IMG/VR virus record: IMGVR_UViG_3300026292_000004
Location: 26,509 to 90,508 of that record
DNA: 64,000 nucleotides
From: a virus
Reading direction: 5' to 3' (one strand)
Part shown: positions 21,001 to 36,000 of the stretch, piece after piece
Layout of the letters: the number at the start of each line of letters is the position of its first letter
How positions within the stretch are numbered: the first letter of the stretch is position 1
Program-made: the position numbers and the translations under genes
The notes under the pieces: model-generated
The model's database searches: none
The model's input: only the letters and a program-made list of their open reading frames with translations
Told to the model about the DNA's origin: nothing

Positions 21001-24000
21001 ACCAACAAGAAGGTCAGAAGCAATAGAGTCAACAATAAGAGTCATATCTCTGACACACTTATTCTTACCGTCAGTATCGCCACCTGGATAATTAAATACT
21101 CTGACATCATTACTACCAGCATCCTGATAAGTAAATTTCTCTTGCATTAAACCAACTGCTTCATTACCAATGTAATCCTTGTTAAAGATCATCAAATCAG
21201 CAGCATCAGCATATCTATCACCAGTTGGTGAAAGAGTACTATTCATTAAAGTAATAAGAGTATCAATAGAGGTTTTAACATTAGCACATCCACCACCATC
21301 AACAGTAATTCCAGCAGGAGGAATAATAACATTAGTAGAGTAATTAGCAACTAGAGTTCCGTCAATTGCTGCCTTAGCATAGAATGCTAAACGCTCATGA
21401 GCATATAGTGATTGTAGAAGTTGTAGTCTAATGTGAAGTATCTCACCATTAGAACCAAGATAGAATCTAAAGGCAGTAACAGTATTTGCATTACCACCAT
21501 ACTCTAAATCTTCTGCAATAGCATCAAGAATTAAACCAAGGTCAGTCTTACAACGTATTGTACCAAGACCAGAAGCACCACCTTCGTTTCTAGGCATATC
21601 CTGTACAAGATCAGGATAGCGATTAAGCATATCACCAGCAGTCTCGTCAACAATAACAGTTGCATTAGCACGAATTAGATTCGCGGCATCCTTATATCTG
21701 TTAAGTGCATCTGGATTTAATTGATTACTTACAAATAAGTCATCATCTGGGAATTCCTTATCACAAGTAAATTCACTAGTAACATAAGCATCAACTACAC
21801 CACCACCAGTTTCACTAGTAGGAGCAGTTCTAGTTACAGTACCAAGATGATCACTTGGTGTTAATGAATCTGCATTAAAGATAGTATCAGAAATAATACC
21901 AGTGTATGTTGTGATAGCAGTTGCTACATCCTGACAATAAGGATTAGCGGTATCTGTAGTGATTGTATTATCAATTACCTGCTCATAACCATGATCACCT
22001 GTGATTGATATAGCGTCTCTACGCATCACATTGATCATGAAATCACGAACCTTACCAATTGCCCATACAGTCTCACCCTCTTCACCTGAAATATGATTAA
22101 TAAGTATATTATTAGTATCTGCACGATTAACATAATATGCAGCAGTATCCCAAGACTTACTGTTACCTTCGTTACGAAGATCATAGCATATTGCCTTAAC
22201 CCACTCCTTAGCATCTCTAACACACTTAGAGAATGATGGATGAGTTCTTTGAATAAAGTTAACTGAACTTGGATATTCAATTGTTCTTAAAGCACCAGGA
22301 TCAGATAAAGTATCTGTCACGATCTTCATCAAAGCATCAAGACGTGCATTTGCTTCAGGATATCCACCATAAACGAATGGAATATTTGAATTAGTTTGCT
22401 GAATTTCACCGTGAGAAGTAATTGCATTATCTTCAGAACTTACAAATGTATGTGCATAACCACCACCAGTCTTAACAGCACCAGCAGCAGCACTCTGGAA
22501 TACATGAGTATAGTTACCACCAGCAATTACAGCACCAGCAGATGCACCGATGAATGTATGTGCTGTAGGTGAACCTACAGAAGTAATTGGTTTTACATCA
22601 ACTGTAATAGTTCCAGTCTGTGTCTCAAGACCATTAGATGAAGCACTTATAAATGTATGTTCAAAATCTCCAATACTAGTTTGACCAACTTGAACATCAA
22701 ATGTATTATCAGTTATATTACTGATTGCTGTCCACTTATTACTAATAGGATCATTTCCTCTAGGATAAGTATGAAGTGTCTGATGTAAATCTTGATTACA
22801 TGTAAATGTTAATGAGTTATCTAATATTCTAATCTTATCTTGATCAGTAAATCCATGATTAGCAATAGTTAGTCTTAAAATACCAGTAGAAGCAGTATAT
22901 GTTGCACCTGTTACTGTGTGCTGGTTCTTACCAATAGCAGTAATAGGAAGTGCTCTCTGCCAAGCATAGTCAGCACCAGATGGTGTACCACCACTGTAAC
23001 TAGAACCTGTGCCACGAGGATATGCAACCTGTACAGGTGAACCACCGTAAGTACACTGGAATGTTAATGAACTATCTGCTAGTTTAATACTCTGTGCTTC
23101 AATTAAGTCATGAGTTCCGATATTAAGTACCAAATCACCAGAGGTGAAGTTATAAGTTGCACCAGCAACATCATATAGAACTTGAGGTGATGCACCAACA
23201 TTAACTGTAATTTCACCAGTCTGCTTCTTAAGAGCATTACCTACACAACTGTTAAAGGTATGAACAGAAGTATCTGGTGACTTACCAATTTGTATGTCAA
23301 ATGTATGTGTTGTTAGGTTCTCAATTGGGATCCACTGAGATGCAGAAGGATCTTTTGGTCTTGGATATGAATGATATGAAGTATCACCATCTAACTTACA
23401 AGTAAACTTCAGAGCTTCGTTATCAAGTTTAACCTGATCACCAGCAACCTTAATACCATTAGAAGCAGAAGATTGCCATACATGAGTATAGTTTCCACCA
23501 GTTCTAACAACAGAAGTTAGAATACTATTGTTTACAGCATTAACGAATGTATGTGTATAGTTACCACCACTTGTTATAGCATTAGATGAAGTACCACCAA
23601 CCCATGTATGTGTTGATACGTTAGAAGAAATACCAACGTTAACAGTAATAGTTGTACGAGTTACACCATCAACATAGATTGTTCTATCATAGTATGGGTC
23701 TCTCTGAATTGAAATACCATTTGCAGTAGCAGACTCAAATATATGAGTATCTGGGTTTGTAGAAGGTGCAAGATCTAAAACTTGAACTTTAAACGTAGTT
23801 GAAGTTACATCAAAAATTGGTAACCATCTACCACTAGCATAATCACTTCCACGAGGATATGAGTGGTTAGTAGCATTACCATCCTTAGCACACTTGAATG
23901 TTAATGAATTATCTGCGATCTTAATCTTCTCACCATACTTGTAACCATGAAGAGGTACAGTCAATGTCAAATGTCCTGTAGCAGGATCATATGATGCAGT

Positions 24001-27000
24001 ATTAACTGTAGAAGTATCAATTGTATTTCTTGGATAAGTATGAGTTGTTACACCATCTGGTTCAGCGAGAGTAGCATCTTGCTGACACTTGAAGGATAAC
24101 TTATCCTGTCCAATCTTAATACCTTGTCCTTTCTTAATTCCGTGGTTATGACCAACAGTAAGAACCATCTCACCTGTATTTGGTGAATAAACTGCATTAG
24201 TTACATCATGGTTAACTAGAGGTGTTGTACCAACAGGAACAGTAATTGTATTAGCATCTACAACAGTAACATCTAACCACTTGTTAGCAACTGGATCTGT
24301 TGAACGAGGATATGCATGAACAGTTTCATGATGATCCATGTCACATGTAAACTGAAGTGCATCCTCAGCAATCTTAATTCTACTTGTACTTTCAAGTCCA
24401 TGACCAGTAATAGTCATCTGAAGAGTACCGTTACCAGGATTATATGTTGCAGCAGTAGGTGTTAATCCTACAGCAGGAACAAACTTATGGGCAAACTGGT
24501 TACCACCAGATCCTACATTTACATTAATAGTAATAGTAGTTGGAGTAACTCCCTTAATATTCAATGCTGCATTATAAGCAGGATCAGTTGATCTTGGATA
24601 CTTATGAGTAGTAGCATAACCATCATTAGAACATGTAAATTCTAAAGATTCTTTTGCTAGTTTAATAGCAGTTCCAACCTTAAGATCGTGATTACCAATC
24701 TCAAGTACTAAATCACCACCAGTATGATCATATTCAGCATGAGCAACATGGAAATCTTTAAGAGGTGACTTACCAACATTAACTTTGAATACTGTAGTAC
24801 TGTCAACATCTACATCTAACCACTTACCGAAAGTAGGATCACTCTTACGTGGATAGGTCTTATTACCAGAACCCATTGCACAACTAAATGTGAATGCACC
24901 TTCTTCAAATCTTACACGAGCACCGTTAGCAAGACTATGAACACCAGTTGTAGTAACTGACAATTCTCCAGTTGCAGGGTCGTATGTTGTTCCAGAAGCA
25001 CCTGTTAGATTAGTTGGTCCACTCCAACCATGATTTTGAATATCAAGAGTTAGAACACCTGTTTCAGGATTGTACTTAGTACCAGCAGTACCAATACCAA
25101 CATTCATTGTAATGTCGTTTCCAGCCTTAGTGATTGGAATAGTTCTACTCCAAGTAGCATCTGAGGTTCCTGTTCCTAATGTAGTAAAGATTGGGTCGGT
25201 TGCTCTTGGATATGCATGGTTAGTAGCATTTTGATCAAGATCACAAGTCATTGTTAGTGAACTTACCTTCATGTTAATGAAGTCACTAGCAGCAAGTGAA
25301 TCTGTACCATCAGCACCAACAGTAAGAACTAGGTTACCAGTTTCAGCAGTATAAACTGCATTAGTTACTGTATAAGTATTGCCTGTAGCACTAGCATCTC
25401 TGATACCGCCACTAAGAGCAGAAACAAATGCATGGTTACCAGCAACTACTGTATGTTGAGTTTGACCAACAGCAGTAATAGGAATATTTGTGTTATGTAC
25501 TGGATCAGTTGATCTTGGATAAGTCTTATTAGTATTCTGACTATCCATGTTACACTGGAATGTCAGAGAGTCAGTATCAATCTTAATAGCATTACCAACA
25601 TTCATATTGTGCTTACCAATATTGAGTGTTAGATTACCATCAGCAGGAGTATATGTAGCAGCAGATACATCATGTCCGACTTCAGGAGAAGCACCAACAT
25701 TAAATGTAACGTTACCATCTTGTCCTAAAAGTCCATGTGGAGCATGAGACTTGAATGTATGATTATAAGCACCACCATTGTATACAACTGCTCTTGATAC
25801 ACAATTGAATACCGCAGAAACAAATGTATGAACTGTATTATTAGAAGTAATTCCAACGTTAATAGCAAATGTATCTGTAGTGACCTTACCAATCTTCATC
25901 CACTTACCGCTAAATGGATCGGTCTCTCTTGGATAAGAATGCTGTGTCTTATTATCGTCAGTAGCACAAGTGAATACTAAACCAGCATCAGCAACCTTGA
26001 TATATTCACCACTTGCAAATGTATGACCAGCAAGAGTTAGAGTCATCCAACCTGTAGCAGGATCATAATCAGCATCAGTTGGAGTATACTGGTTGTTAGC
26101 ATTAACAAATTGATGAGTACTTGTATTGGTTGGAGTAGTACCCTGTAATGCATTAACCTTAATAATACCACTCTGATACTGAAGACCATTAGCAACAGCA
26201 CTGTCAAATGAATGAACAGTAGTGTTAGAAGAAACTCCTACGTTACACTTAAAGGTATCAGCATCTACTACCGTTACTGTAATCCACTTACCACTTATAG
26301 GGTCAGTAGATCTTGGATATGCATGAGTACCACCACCAGCAGTACAAGTAAACACGATTGAACTGTCTACTATTTTAATTCTTTGACCAGAAACAAATCC
26401 ATGAGCAGCAGATGTAATTGTTAATAAACCTGTAGTAGGTTCGTAAGTTGCACCAGTTGCTGTCTTAGCATTAGTTCCAATATCAGTAATCTTAAGGAAC
26501 TTATTGTATGCAGGATCAGTTGTTCTTGGATATGACTTATTAGTGATGTAGTTATCACTGTTATGGTTACAAACAAAGTTTAGAGAGTTGTTTGCAATCT
26601 TAACATACTCACCAACAGAGAAGTCATGATCTCCAATAGTAAGTTCTAGAACTCCAGATGCAGGTGTATAAGATGCACCAGTAACACCAAATCCTTCAAT
26701 ATTTTCACCAGTACCAGTTTCAATACAGTTATTATCAGCACGAACAAATGTATGTCCAGATGTATTAGAAGATACACCAACGTTAACAGTAATCTTACTG
26801 TCTCTTCTTATAATACCATTTGCAGCAACTGCTGTACAGTTATGATTAGAAGTGTCTGAAGACTTACCTATTTGAACATCAAAACTATCTGTAGCAACAG
26901 CATCAATACGTAACCATTGACCACTAGCAGGGTCAGTTGGACGTGGATATAGATGATTACTACCGTAACTATCAGTATTACACTGGAAGGTTAAGGACTC

Positions 27001-30000
27001 ATCAACAATCTTAACGTATTCACCGACAGTGAAATTATGACCTGTTTGTCCAATTGTTAGAACACCTGTAGTAGGTTCGTAGTCAGTATCTGACTGAGCA
27101 GCAGTATATGGTGTACCTTCATACTTAATAGGAATTGAAGTATCATATACTTTGTCACGTTTCTGTTGAATACCATCAGCAACACCAGAAACAAATGTAT
27201 GAGTGTAGTTACCACCAGTCTGTACAGCACCAGCAGAAGCAGAAACGAATCTATGCTCTGTCTGATCTGTTGAAGGAGCAGATGGAAGAACCTGCATACT
27301 AATAGTCATGTCCTGACCAGTAACACATCCAGCAGTACAAGATACGAAAGTATGCTCTGTTGCGTTAGTAGAAGGTACAGAAGCAAGAATCTGAACATCA
27401 AATGTATCAGGAGTTCTATTGAATACAGTTAACCACTTACCACTTGATTCATCAGTTGCTCTTGGATAAGAATGTACTGTGTCATGATTGTCATGATCAC
27501 ATGTAAAGCTAAGAGCATTGTTTGCAATCTTGATCTTATCACCATTCTGTACAGGATGATCCTTAATAGTTAAGGTTACATGACCTGTATTAGGATTATA
27601 ATCAGCAAATGTAGGTGTTAAAACAGCATCGCCAACCGCAGTGATAGCAATGGAAGTGTTGTATGTAGCACTATCATTACCATTATTTCTAGGATAAGTC
27701 TTAGTTGTTGCGTGATTATCGTTGTTATAATCACAAGTAAATGTTAATGAATCCTGAGCAAGTTTAATTGCATCACCCGCAACCATTCCATGAGTACCAA
27801 TGGTAAGTTCCATGATACCTGTGGTTGGGTTGTATGCAGCATCAGTTGGTGTATAGTTTACAGCAGGTGACTTACCTACATTAACAGTAAATCTTGTTGT
27901 ACTAGGAACACTCTCAACTTGTAACCACTTATCATATGTTGGGTCAGTCTGACGTGGATATGCCTTATTAGAACTACCACCGTCCATTGTGCAATTAAAT
28001 GTGATTGCACCTTCATTAAACTTGATCCAATCACCTACTTGCATACCATGTGTAGCAGCAGTAGTAACATCTAAAACACCAGTTAAAGGAGCATAAGTTG
28101 AACCAGATGCTGCCTGATGAGTATCAATAGCTGTACGAGGATAAGTATGCTCAGTAGCATTACTATCTAAAGCACAAGTCCAAACTAATGAATTGGGTTG
28201 AATCTTAATTGTCTGACCAGCAGCAAGACTATGAGTACCAATATCAAGTACCATATCTCCTGTAGTAGGATCATAAGTACCAGCAGAAGGAGTAAATGTG
28301 TATGATAAACTCTTACCTACATTAACTTCAAAACTGTCTGGATTTGAATTAGAAATCTTTAACCAACGACCATTCCAAGGATCAGTTGTTCTTGGATAGT
28401 TATGATCAGTATGATGATCATCTTGATCACATGTGAATACTAATGACTTACCAAGAATCTGAACACTATTACCATCTACAAATTTATGTCCAGGAACCCA
28501 TAACTGAAGTATTCCAGTCTCAGGATCATAAGTTGCATTATCTATAGTATGAGATGTAATACCAACTTCTTTAATTGCATTCTTACGTAAGTATGATTGA
28601 TCTTCAAGACGAGGATATGTGTGCTCAGACTTATTACCGTCCATTGCACAAGTAAACTTCAATGAGTTAGCAGTAACACATGCACTACCATTAGAACGAG
28701 TAGAGTTAACTATAAAGTTGTGTGATTTACCAATATCTACTGTAAGATCACCAGATACAGGTTCATAAGTTGCATCAGATGCCTTAAATCCATTATACTG
28801 AAGAACTGGAGAGTTGTTGATTACTCTCTTAGCAATATCTCTTGCTTCATTAAATACACGAATTGAGAAACTTTCTTTACCCTTAAGGTGATCAAGTTTA
28901 GCATTATTAACATATAATTTAGCAGCATCATAGGTCTTATTGTTAAAACCATATGTTAGGTTATAAGAAATATTACGAATAATATCTTTTACGTCATCCT
29001 TACAATCTATAGGACCAGTTCCTGGAGGTGGTTCTGGTGAAATACGATCATATGCTTCAGCAGCAATGAAATCTAAGTTACTATTGATAACATCGTAGAA
29101 TTCCTTACCGTAAGTAATAGGTACTTCAGTATCAGGATGAGGAATGTGTAATTTAACAAACTCTTTATCAGTCTGATAAATTGCTTCATTAGCAATCAAT
29201 TCAACGTTGTTTAATATCTCAGTTGAAGCATCAAAGAATCTGAAGGTAGTATCTCCAGTTAAGAACTGATCACCTTCGTTCCATGTAGGTACTCCAGACC
29301 AATCTTGGAAAGTAGTAGATAGGTTAGCACCATCAAAGTGTACTAAGAGGAGAGTATTAATATCTCCTTGATGCATATAAGTTGCATTAGTAAAGTTAGT
29401 AGTGTAACGCTTATTATTAGATACTCTTAATTCATCAACATATCCTTGGAACTGGTTAGCAGCAGCGTGATCTGCACCAACCTTAATTGGTTTTGTAGTA
29501 CCATAATCAGTAGCATTAGACCAAGTAGAACCTACCTGAGTTCCATCTAAGAACATTCTATGATTGTTTCCGTCTCTAGAAACTGCTACATGATGCCATG
29601 TATTTTGAGTTACAGTACCACCAGTAATTACATCAGCACCACTAACATGGTATTCTAATCCAGTACCATCAAGTCTTATGCAAGGTGATGCTTCTGAAGC
29701 TTGAGTTCTAAAGTCAATTAAATGCTGAGTACCAGTAACACTAGCAGCATAGAACCAACACTCAACTGTCCACTCACCATTTCCAAAACCAAATTCAGTT
29801 GAAGTTGGAACTGAAACATAAGCAGAACCATTCAAATATAGAGATGCACTACCAAATTTCTTCTGTAGAGTTGCATTAATAGCACCACTTTGAGCAACAG
29901 GAACGTGTAAATCTGTACTACGACGTGCTACCTTACCAAGATAAAGGTATTTACGTGCATAGTTAGTACCAATTACTTGAGCAGTACCATTCTCACTACG

Positions 30001-33000
30001 GATAATATCACCAGTTAAAATTAAACCATCAGGAGTAACTTTAGGTTCATCATATGCAAGTTTGTATAGACGAACTGTTTCTCCATCAATTAAATCGCCT
30101 GAGATGTTAGAGTAGTTAACAATGTGGTTACGAATATCTTCGTCAACTGTAAACGTACCAGCAGCATTATTATACTCTAGAATTAAGTTACTTACAACTT
30201 CAGAATTAGGGAACTTACTATTAAATTCAGTATTCTTATCATTAACATCAGTTAGTTGTAACTGAGTCTGTGAAACATTATCAAGAATAACGTTCTGGAA
30301 ATTAATATTAGTAATTCTGTTGAATACTAATCCTTGGAAAGTAGATCCTTCAGAAATAATAACTTGGTTATTTGGTTCATTAGTTACAGGATCTCTGTAT
30401 GCAGAAATACCAATAACTTCAGCAACAATATTACTCTTCTGACCAATGATTATATCACCAATAACAATATCAAATAAACCAGCAGTAGACTGATAAGTAC
30501 CAGCAGTCTTACTTAATAATACAGTATCTCCAATCTCAATAGTTGTTCCAAAGACATTACTATCAGTTTGGTGACCTACAACAGCAGTTCCATCAACACC
30601 TCTGTTAGCAGTAACAGTGTTACCAACTATAGTTGCCACCTCAAATCTCTCAGAATCAATCTGATAAACTCCACCAGTATTAGCAACAATAGTAACAGTA
30701 GCATCTTGATTACCACCACCACTAATTGTAATTACATCTCCAAGAGCATATCCTGTACCACGTTCCTTAATCTTAGTTGCAGTTATTACTCCACTACCAT
30801 CTGCATCAACAGTAACAGTCATTCCAGTACCAGATCCACCTGATGTAGATACACCATCAATATTATCAATGTATCCAGTACCAGCAGTAGTTAATGTTAC
30901 CTTAGAAAGTGCATATCCAGAAGCAACATCAAATGTGTTACCAGATGCAGAAAGACCAGCAGGGATAGTAGTTAGAACCTGACCATTATCACCTTCTAGG
31001 TTAACTCTTTCAATCTTAGCATTGTCCCCTCTAAGGTTCTCAATATCTTCTTTAAACTGGAATAAGTTAGTATTTGTGATAGGATCAATACTATCAACGT
31101 TTGCAGTAAATCCTGTAGCAGATGAAGTGATAGCCTCACCTTCATATGTAAGAGTTGTAGCAGGATCATCAACCTGGAAAGGTTGACCAGCAGTAGTCTT
31201 ATAATAGAAGTCAACAGTTGTTAAACCAGTAGCAACAACAATTGCCTCATAATCAGTTATAATACCTCTAATAGTACCACCTACAAGTGGGAAAATACCA
31301 GAAATAGTACTTAAATTCGCTCTATAAAGAGTTTTAAACTCTAATGTAGCATTTGAATACTGAACATTAGCAGGAGGTTGAGGTGGTGATGAGAATACAA
31401 CATTTGATCCCTGAACAGTAAATGCATCTCCAGGAGACTGTACAATACCATTCAAACTAATTAAGAGTTGATTAGCAGATGCAATAACAGGTTCTGTTAC
31501 AACATTACCATCTTGGTTAATATTTTGAACAGTCAATCCAAATGAGATCTTCTCGCCATCAAACTGATCTGAAATATCATTAATCTTCTGAACAGTAGAA
31601 GTTAGAATCTGCTCGGAAGAAGTCAAATTCTTCTGTCTGAAACGAACCTCAGTGTTATCAAATTCAGTATAAACTGGTTCAACTAGAGTAAAGTTCTGTA
31701 GATTTGGAACAATAGCAGATTCTGCAAGGTTAACTGACTTAGTAAGTTCAAATGCAGTCTCTTTGTTCTCAATAGTTGATTTTTCAACTAATCCCAATTC
31801 ACCAAATACCTTAAATCCAGCAGGGTGAACGTTAGTAATAAGGATGTCTCTCCAGTCAGATATTGAAACAGGAGCCTTAACACTATAGGAGAAGTCCTGA
31901 TAGAAATAAGAGTCTTGAATCTTCTGAATGATTTCTGAAGGTTTACCTACATCATCAACGAATCTACCTGGAGTTGTAGTGATAGCACCAACTTCTAGGA
32001 CACCCTTAGCAATACTAAAGTTATCAATTGTACCAGATGCCTTGGAAATAGTACCAGTAACAATCTGATTCTTACTAAATGTACCAGTATAATCAACAAT
32101 CTTAAGAATTCTAGGTCCAATTTGCCAACCATCATTCTCTGAAACGTATCCAGTTGCAGTTGCATTTTCTAATGTATCACCTTGATAGATTAATTCACCA
32201 GCAAGGAAACGACCAGTAACAACGTTTGCAGTAGCAGCACCACCGAATGAATCTGTTAAAACGACCTGTCTACCAGTACCAGCATTAGTATATGAAATAT
32301 AATCACCAATTGCAGCATTATCTTTAGTAATTGCTAAACGCAATTGATCATTTTCTAGTGAATTACTAATACCAGAAATAGCATAATATGTTGTATTGGC
32401 ATTCAATCTACCGAAAGATGAGATTGGTAGTTCTGGATCATCTCCACTACCATCATCATTAGAAGTTAATGTTACAGCAGAACCATTTACAATACCATGT
32501 GGGAACGAGAATTGTAGTAAATTAAGGTCAAGGTTAACAACATAGTTAAAGGATGACTTCAAAGTTACAGCAGGTTGTGAGGAGTAACCTGCACCTGGAT
32601 CCTTAACTTCAATAGCATCAATACGTCCGTTCTTAATAGATGCCTCAGCAGTTGCTCCTGAACCTCCACCACCAGCAATAATAACAGCAGGAGGGGTAGC
32701 ATATCCAGAACCTGGGTCAGTAACAGTAATACTATCCAGTATGTTTGTACTAGTTAACTGAACGTTGACTGGGAATGTGATTTCAGGACGTAATGTATAG
32801 TCATGAGTATAATCAAAACCGAAGTTGTTGTTCTTAAGTTTCTTAATCTTACCGATCTTATCTGCTTTAACGAAGACAGATGCACCAGTTCCATTTGGAG
32901 GAATAACAACAGTTAATTCTGCACCAGAACCAGTAAGTCCAGCACCTAAAATACCAGTGATAGACTCAATGTCAATAGTTGCAGTAGTATAATTCTTACC

Positions 33001-36000
33001 TGGATCAGTAACGATTACCTCAGCAATCTGACCTGGAATGTTGTTACCTTCATCATCCTCACCATCAGCAACAGTAATATTAACCTTACCACCTTCTCCA
33101 TCACCACTAATAGGTACTCCAGTGTATTCTCCTACAGCATATTCAGTACCTGGTTCAGTGATTGCAACTCTTTCAATCTTACGATTGGAGACAATTTGTG
33201 AAATAACAGGTAACTTCTTGTAGAACCCACCACCATTTACTAGACGGATATCTCCAATTGGTCCAACTGCTTTAGTTGAGAATGTTGTATATTTAACTAA
33301 ACTTGCTTGAGCAGTACCTTCTGGTTCCGAAGTTAATGGGAACTTAAAGATTGTATCACCAGTAGTAATAGTACCACCACTAGTAGAGTATATTACGAAA
33401 TTGCCGTTATATGGTGTAGTTACAACATCCATGTAAGTACCAGCATCAACTGGAGATGTATCACCAGTTTTTGATGGATCAAAGTAATATGATATATTTG
33501 TTACATCATTATTAATAGAAATCTGAACATAAGGTTCTGGTTGGTTTCCAACCTGATAACCTGGAGTTCCAACACGAGTAATTGAGTTGAATGAATATTC
33601 TAACTTAAATAGGTTATCCTTAGAGAAGGACATGAAATATCCTTGCAAGGATGTATCACCAAGCATAAACTTATACTTGTGCTGATAATACATCTTAAGT
33701 ACAGGATGCTTGGCATATATGTCAATTGCCGAAGCAGCAACAGGTAAACCAACAGCAACTGCTCGTAAACCAACAATAAATGATCTAGTGCTTAAAACAT
33801 TAGTAACATTGAATGATCCATTAAATTCCTCAAGATCATTACCAGAAATTAATAGATTATCTCCAACTTTATGGCGATGTGCTTCAGCAGTAGTAAAGTA
33901 AATCTTATCAGTATTAGCAGCATCATCAAGGATTATAATCTTCTCAAGATTAGTAATTAGAGTAATCTGAGTTACAGCAGTCAATTGATTAGGTGAAGCA
34001 CCAATTGTTAACTGAGTTCTATCGGCATTCCAAGAAACAGTATCTGAAGTTGGAGTAATAACACTTCCAACAATATATGGAGATCCAGCAGGTGCAGTAG
34101 CATCAATTCTTACAGTATAATCATTAATACTATATTCCTTAAATCTAGCAGATAATCCACCAGGAATGTCAAATATGAATGTACCTTGTCCAGCAGTAGC
34201 ATCATGATCCTGATTAGCAAAGGTTTGTGATGCAATTTCATTAACTTCAGTTCCAGTAGATACAATTTCTCCAGTATCTTCCCAACCTACCCAATCAGTA
34301 GCAGTACCGTAACTTGCAACATATACACCAGTAGAATCACTATCTACAATAGTAGCAGTTCCTATAACCTGCCCACCAGCATTCTTTTGTTGTAATTGAG
34401 ATCCAACATTAAAAGTTGCAGGTTGATTGAATGTGAATTTAAGAATATTATCTGCTTGTATAGCATCAACAGTCTGAATATAAAACTTACCCCAAGTTAG
34501 TGGAGTTGCTTTAACCTTTCTACCACCAATAGCAGGTATAGTAGCAGTTCTAGTAGACCATACATCTGTAGTAGATGATATAGTTACAGAGTCAAGTACA
34601 AGAGTTGAGTTTGCATCATTGTAGTCTAGAACCTGTAAACCTTCACCTGCAAGTGTTAATGCTCCTGGATTAATTACCTGATCAGTAACATTACTGTAGG
34701 TATATGCAGCAGTATTGAATTGCCACGTAGTATTAGTTCCAGTAAAGTCTCCTTGACGACTAGTATCAACATTCTTATCAGTCTTAAGTATTAAACTGCA
34801 ATCAACAGCGTAAGTATATTTCTGGAGATAAGTATTAAAATCAGCAGTAGTAGAAGGAACTATAACCTGTATTACACGGTCAGTAATCTTAAATCCATCA
34901 ACATTAAATGATCCAGCAGTGGTAACAGTCAATCCTGAAGAAGCACTCTGCCAATTAGGTGAGTTACCCATGTAAATCTTAGCAGTAGTTGCAATATTGC
35001 TATTTCCTGGAAGAGTTCCTGTACCTACTTGAGTTCCATTAGCATATACAGTATAGACATTACCATTCTTAGTTAATGCAATATGAACATAACCAACGTT
35101 GTTAATAAGAACATTATCAACACTAGCAATAGCACCAGCAGTTCTTTGAGTAGTAGCAGAAGCATACATCTCAATCCGCTTATTACTACGGTTTAACATG
35201 ACCGTAATACCTGGTTCATTACCATGTCCTACACCAAATAGGATATGGTGACTAGATCCAGCAGTACCTAATCTAGTATCTTGCTGATCATTAGATTCAT
35301 CAACTGAGAAGAATCCTTCAATTGTCCAATTACCATTAACATCAAATGAATCCTTGAATCCCCAAATACCTGTATTATTGCCTGGTTCTAGTTCAAAGTG
35401 AGTATCTGCCCATGCAGATCCATCCCAAGCATCAATCATCAAACCACCAGTACTACCCTTACCATTAGGAGCACCACTAGTAATATTAGAACCTTTATAG
35501 TAATCTCCAATAAGATTTCTATTAGTAATGTTACCTGTTGTATCTACAGGTTCAGTTTCACTAGTTTGTTCAAAGTTAAAGAGTCCAATGACTTCATTAC
35601 GGAATGCTTGTCCTACAAAAATTGGGTCACCAGAAGCATCTGAAACAAAATCGTTAATTTCAAATCCAACTATATTTCTAGTAAATTTAACTACATTAGT
35701 AGAAATTAAAGTACCATCATACTTAATCTTGGTAATTTCACTTTGCTTACGATATGCATCATACTCAGCAGTAGATTCGTTAACCTCATAGTTACATGCA
35801 ACGTTATACTGTCCGAATACATCAATATTACCACCAATTGCCTTTAAATTTCTCCAAGTAGTTCCTCCAGTAGGAGTCCAACGCTTACCCCAAACAACAG
35901 TGTCACTAGTAGTTACTTTAGTAACAATTATTGAATTTGAGTTAGATGCAGAGTATGCAGTACCAGAAACATAGAAATCTCCAAATTCGTCAATATCAAA

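Noticed and set aside
18590-28770. CRISPR-like array because of the many repeats
   Set aside because: The repeats are at protein level, about 250-330 nt apart and different in DNA; there is no short identical repeat with unique spacers.
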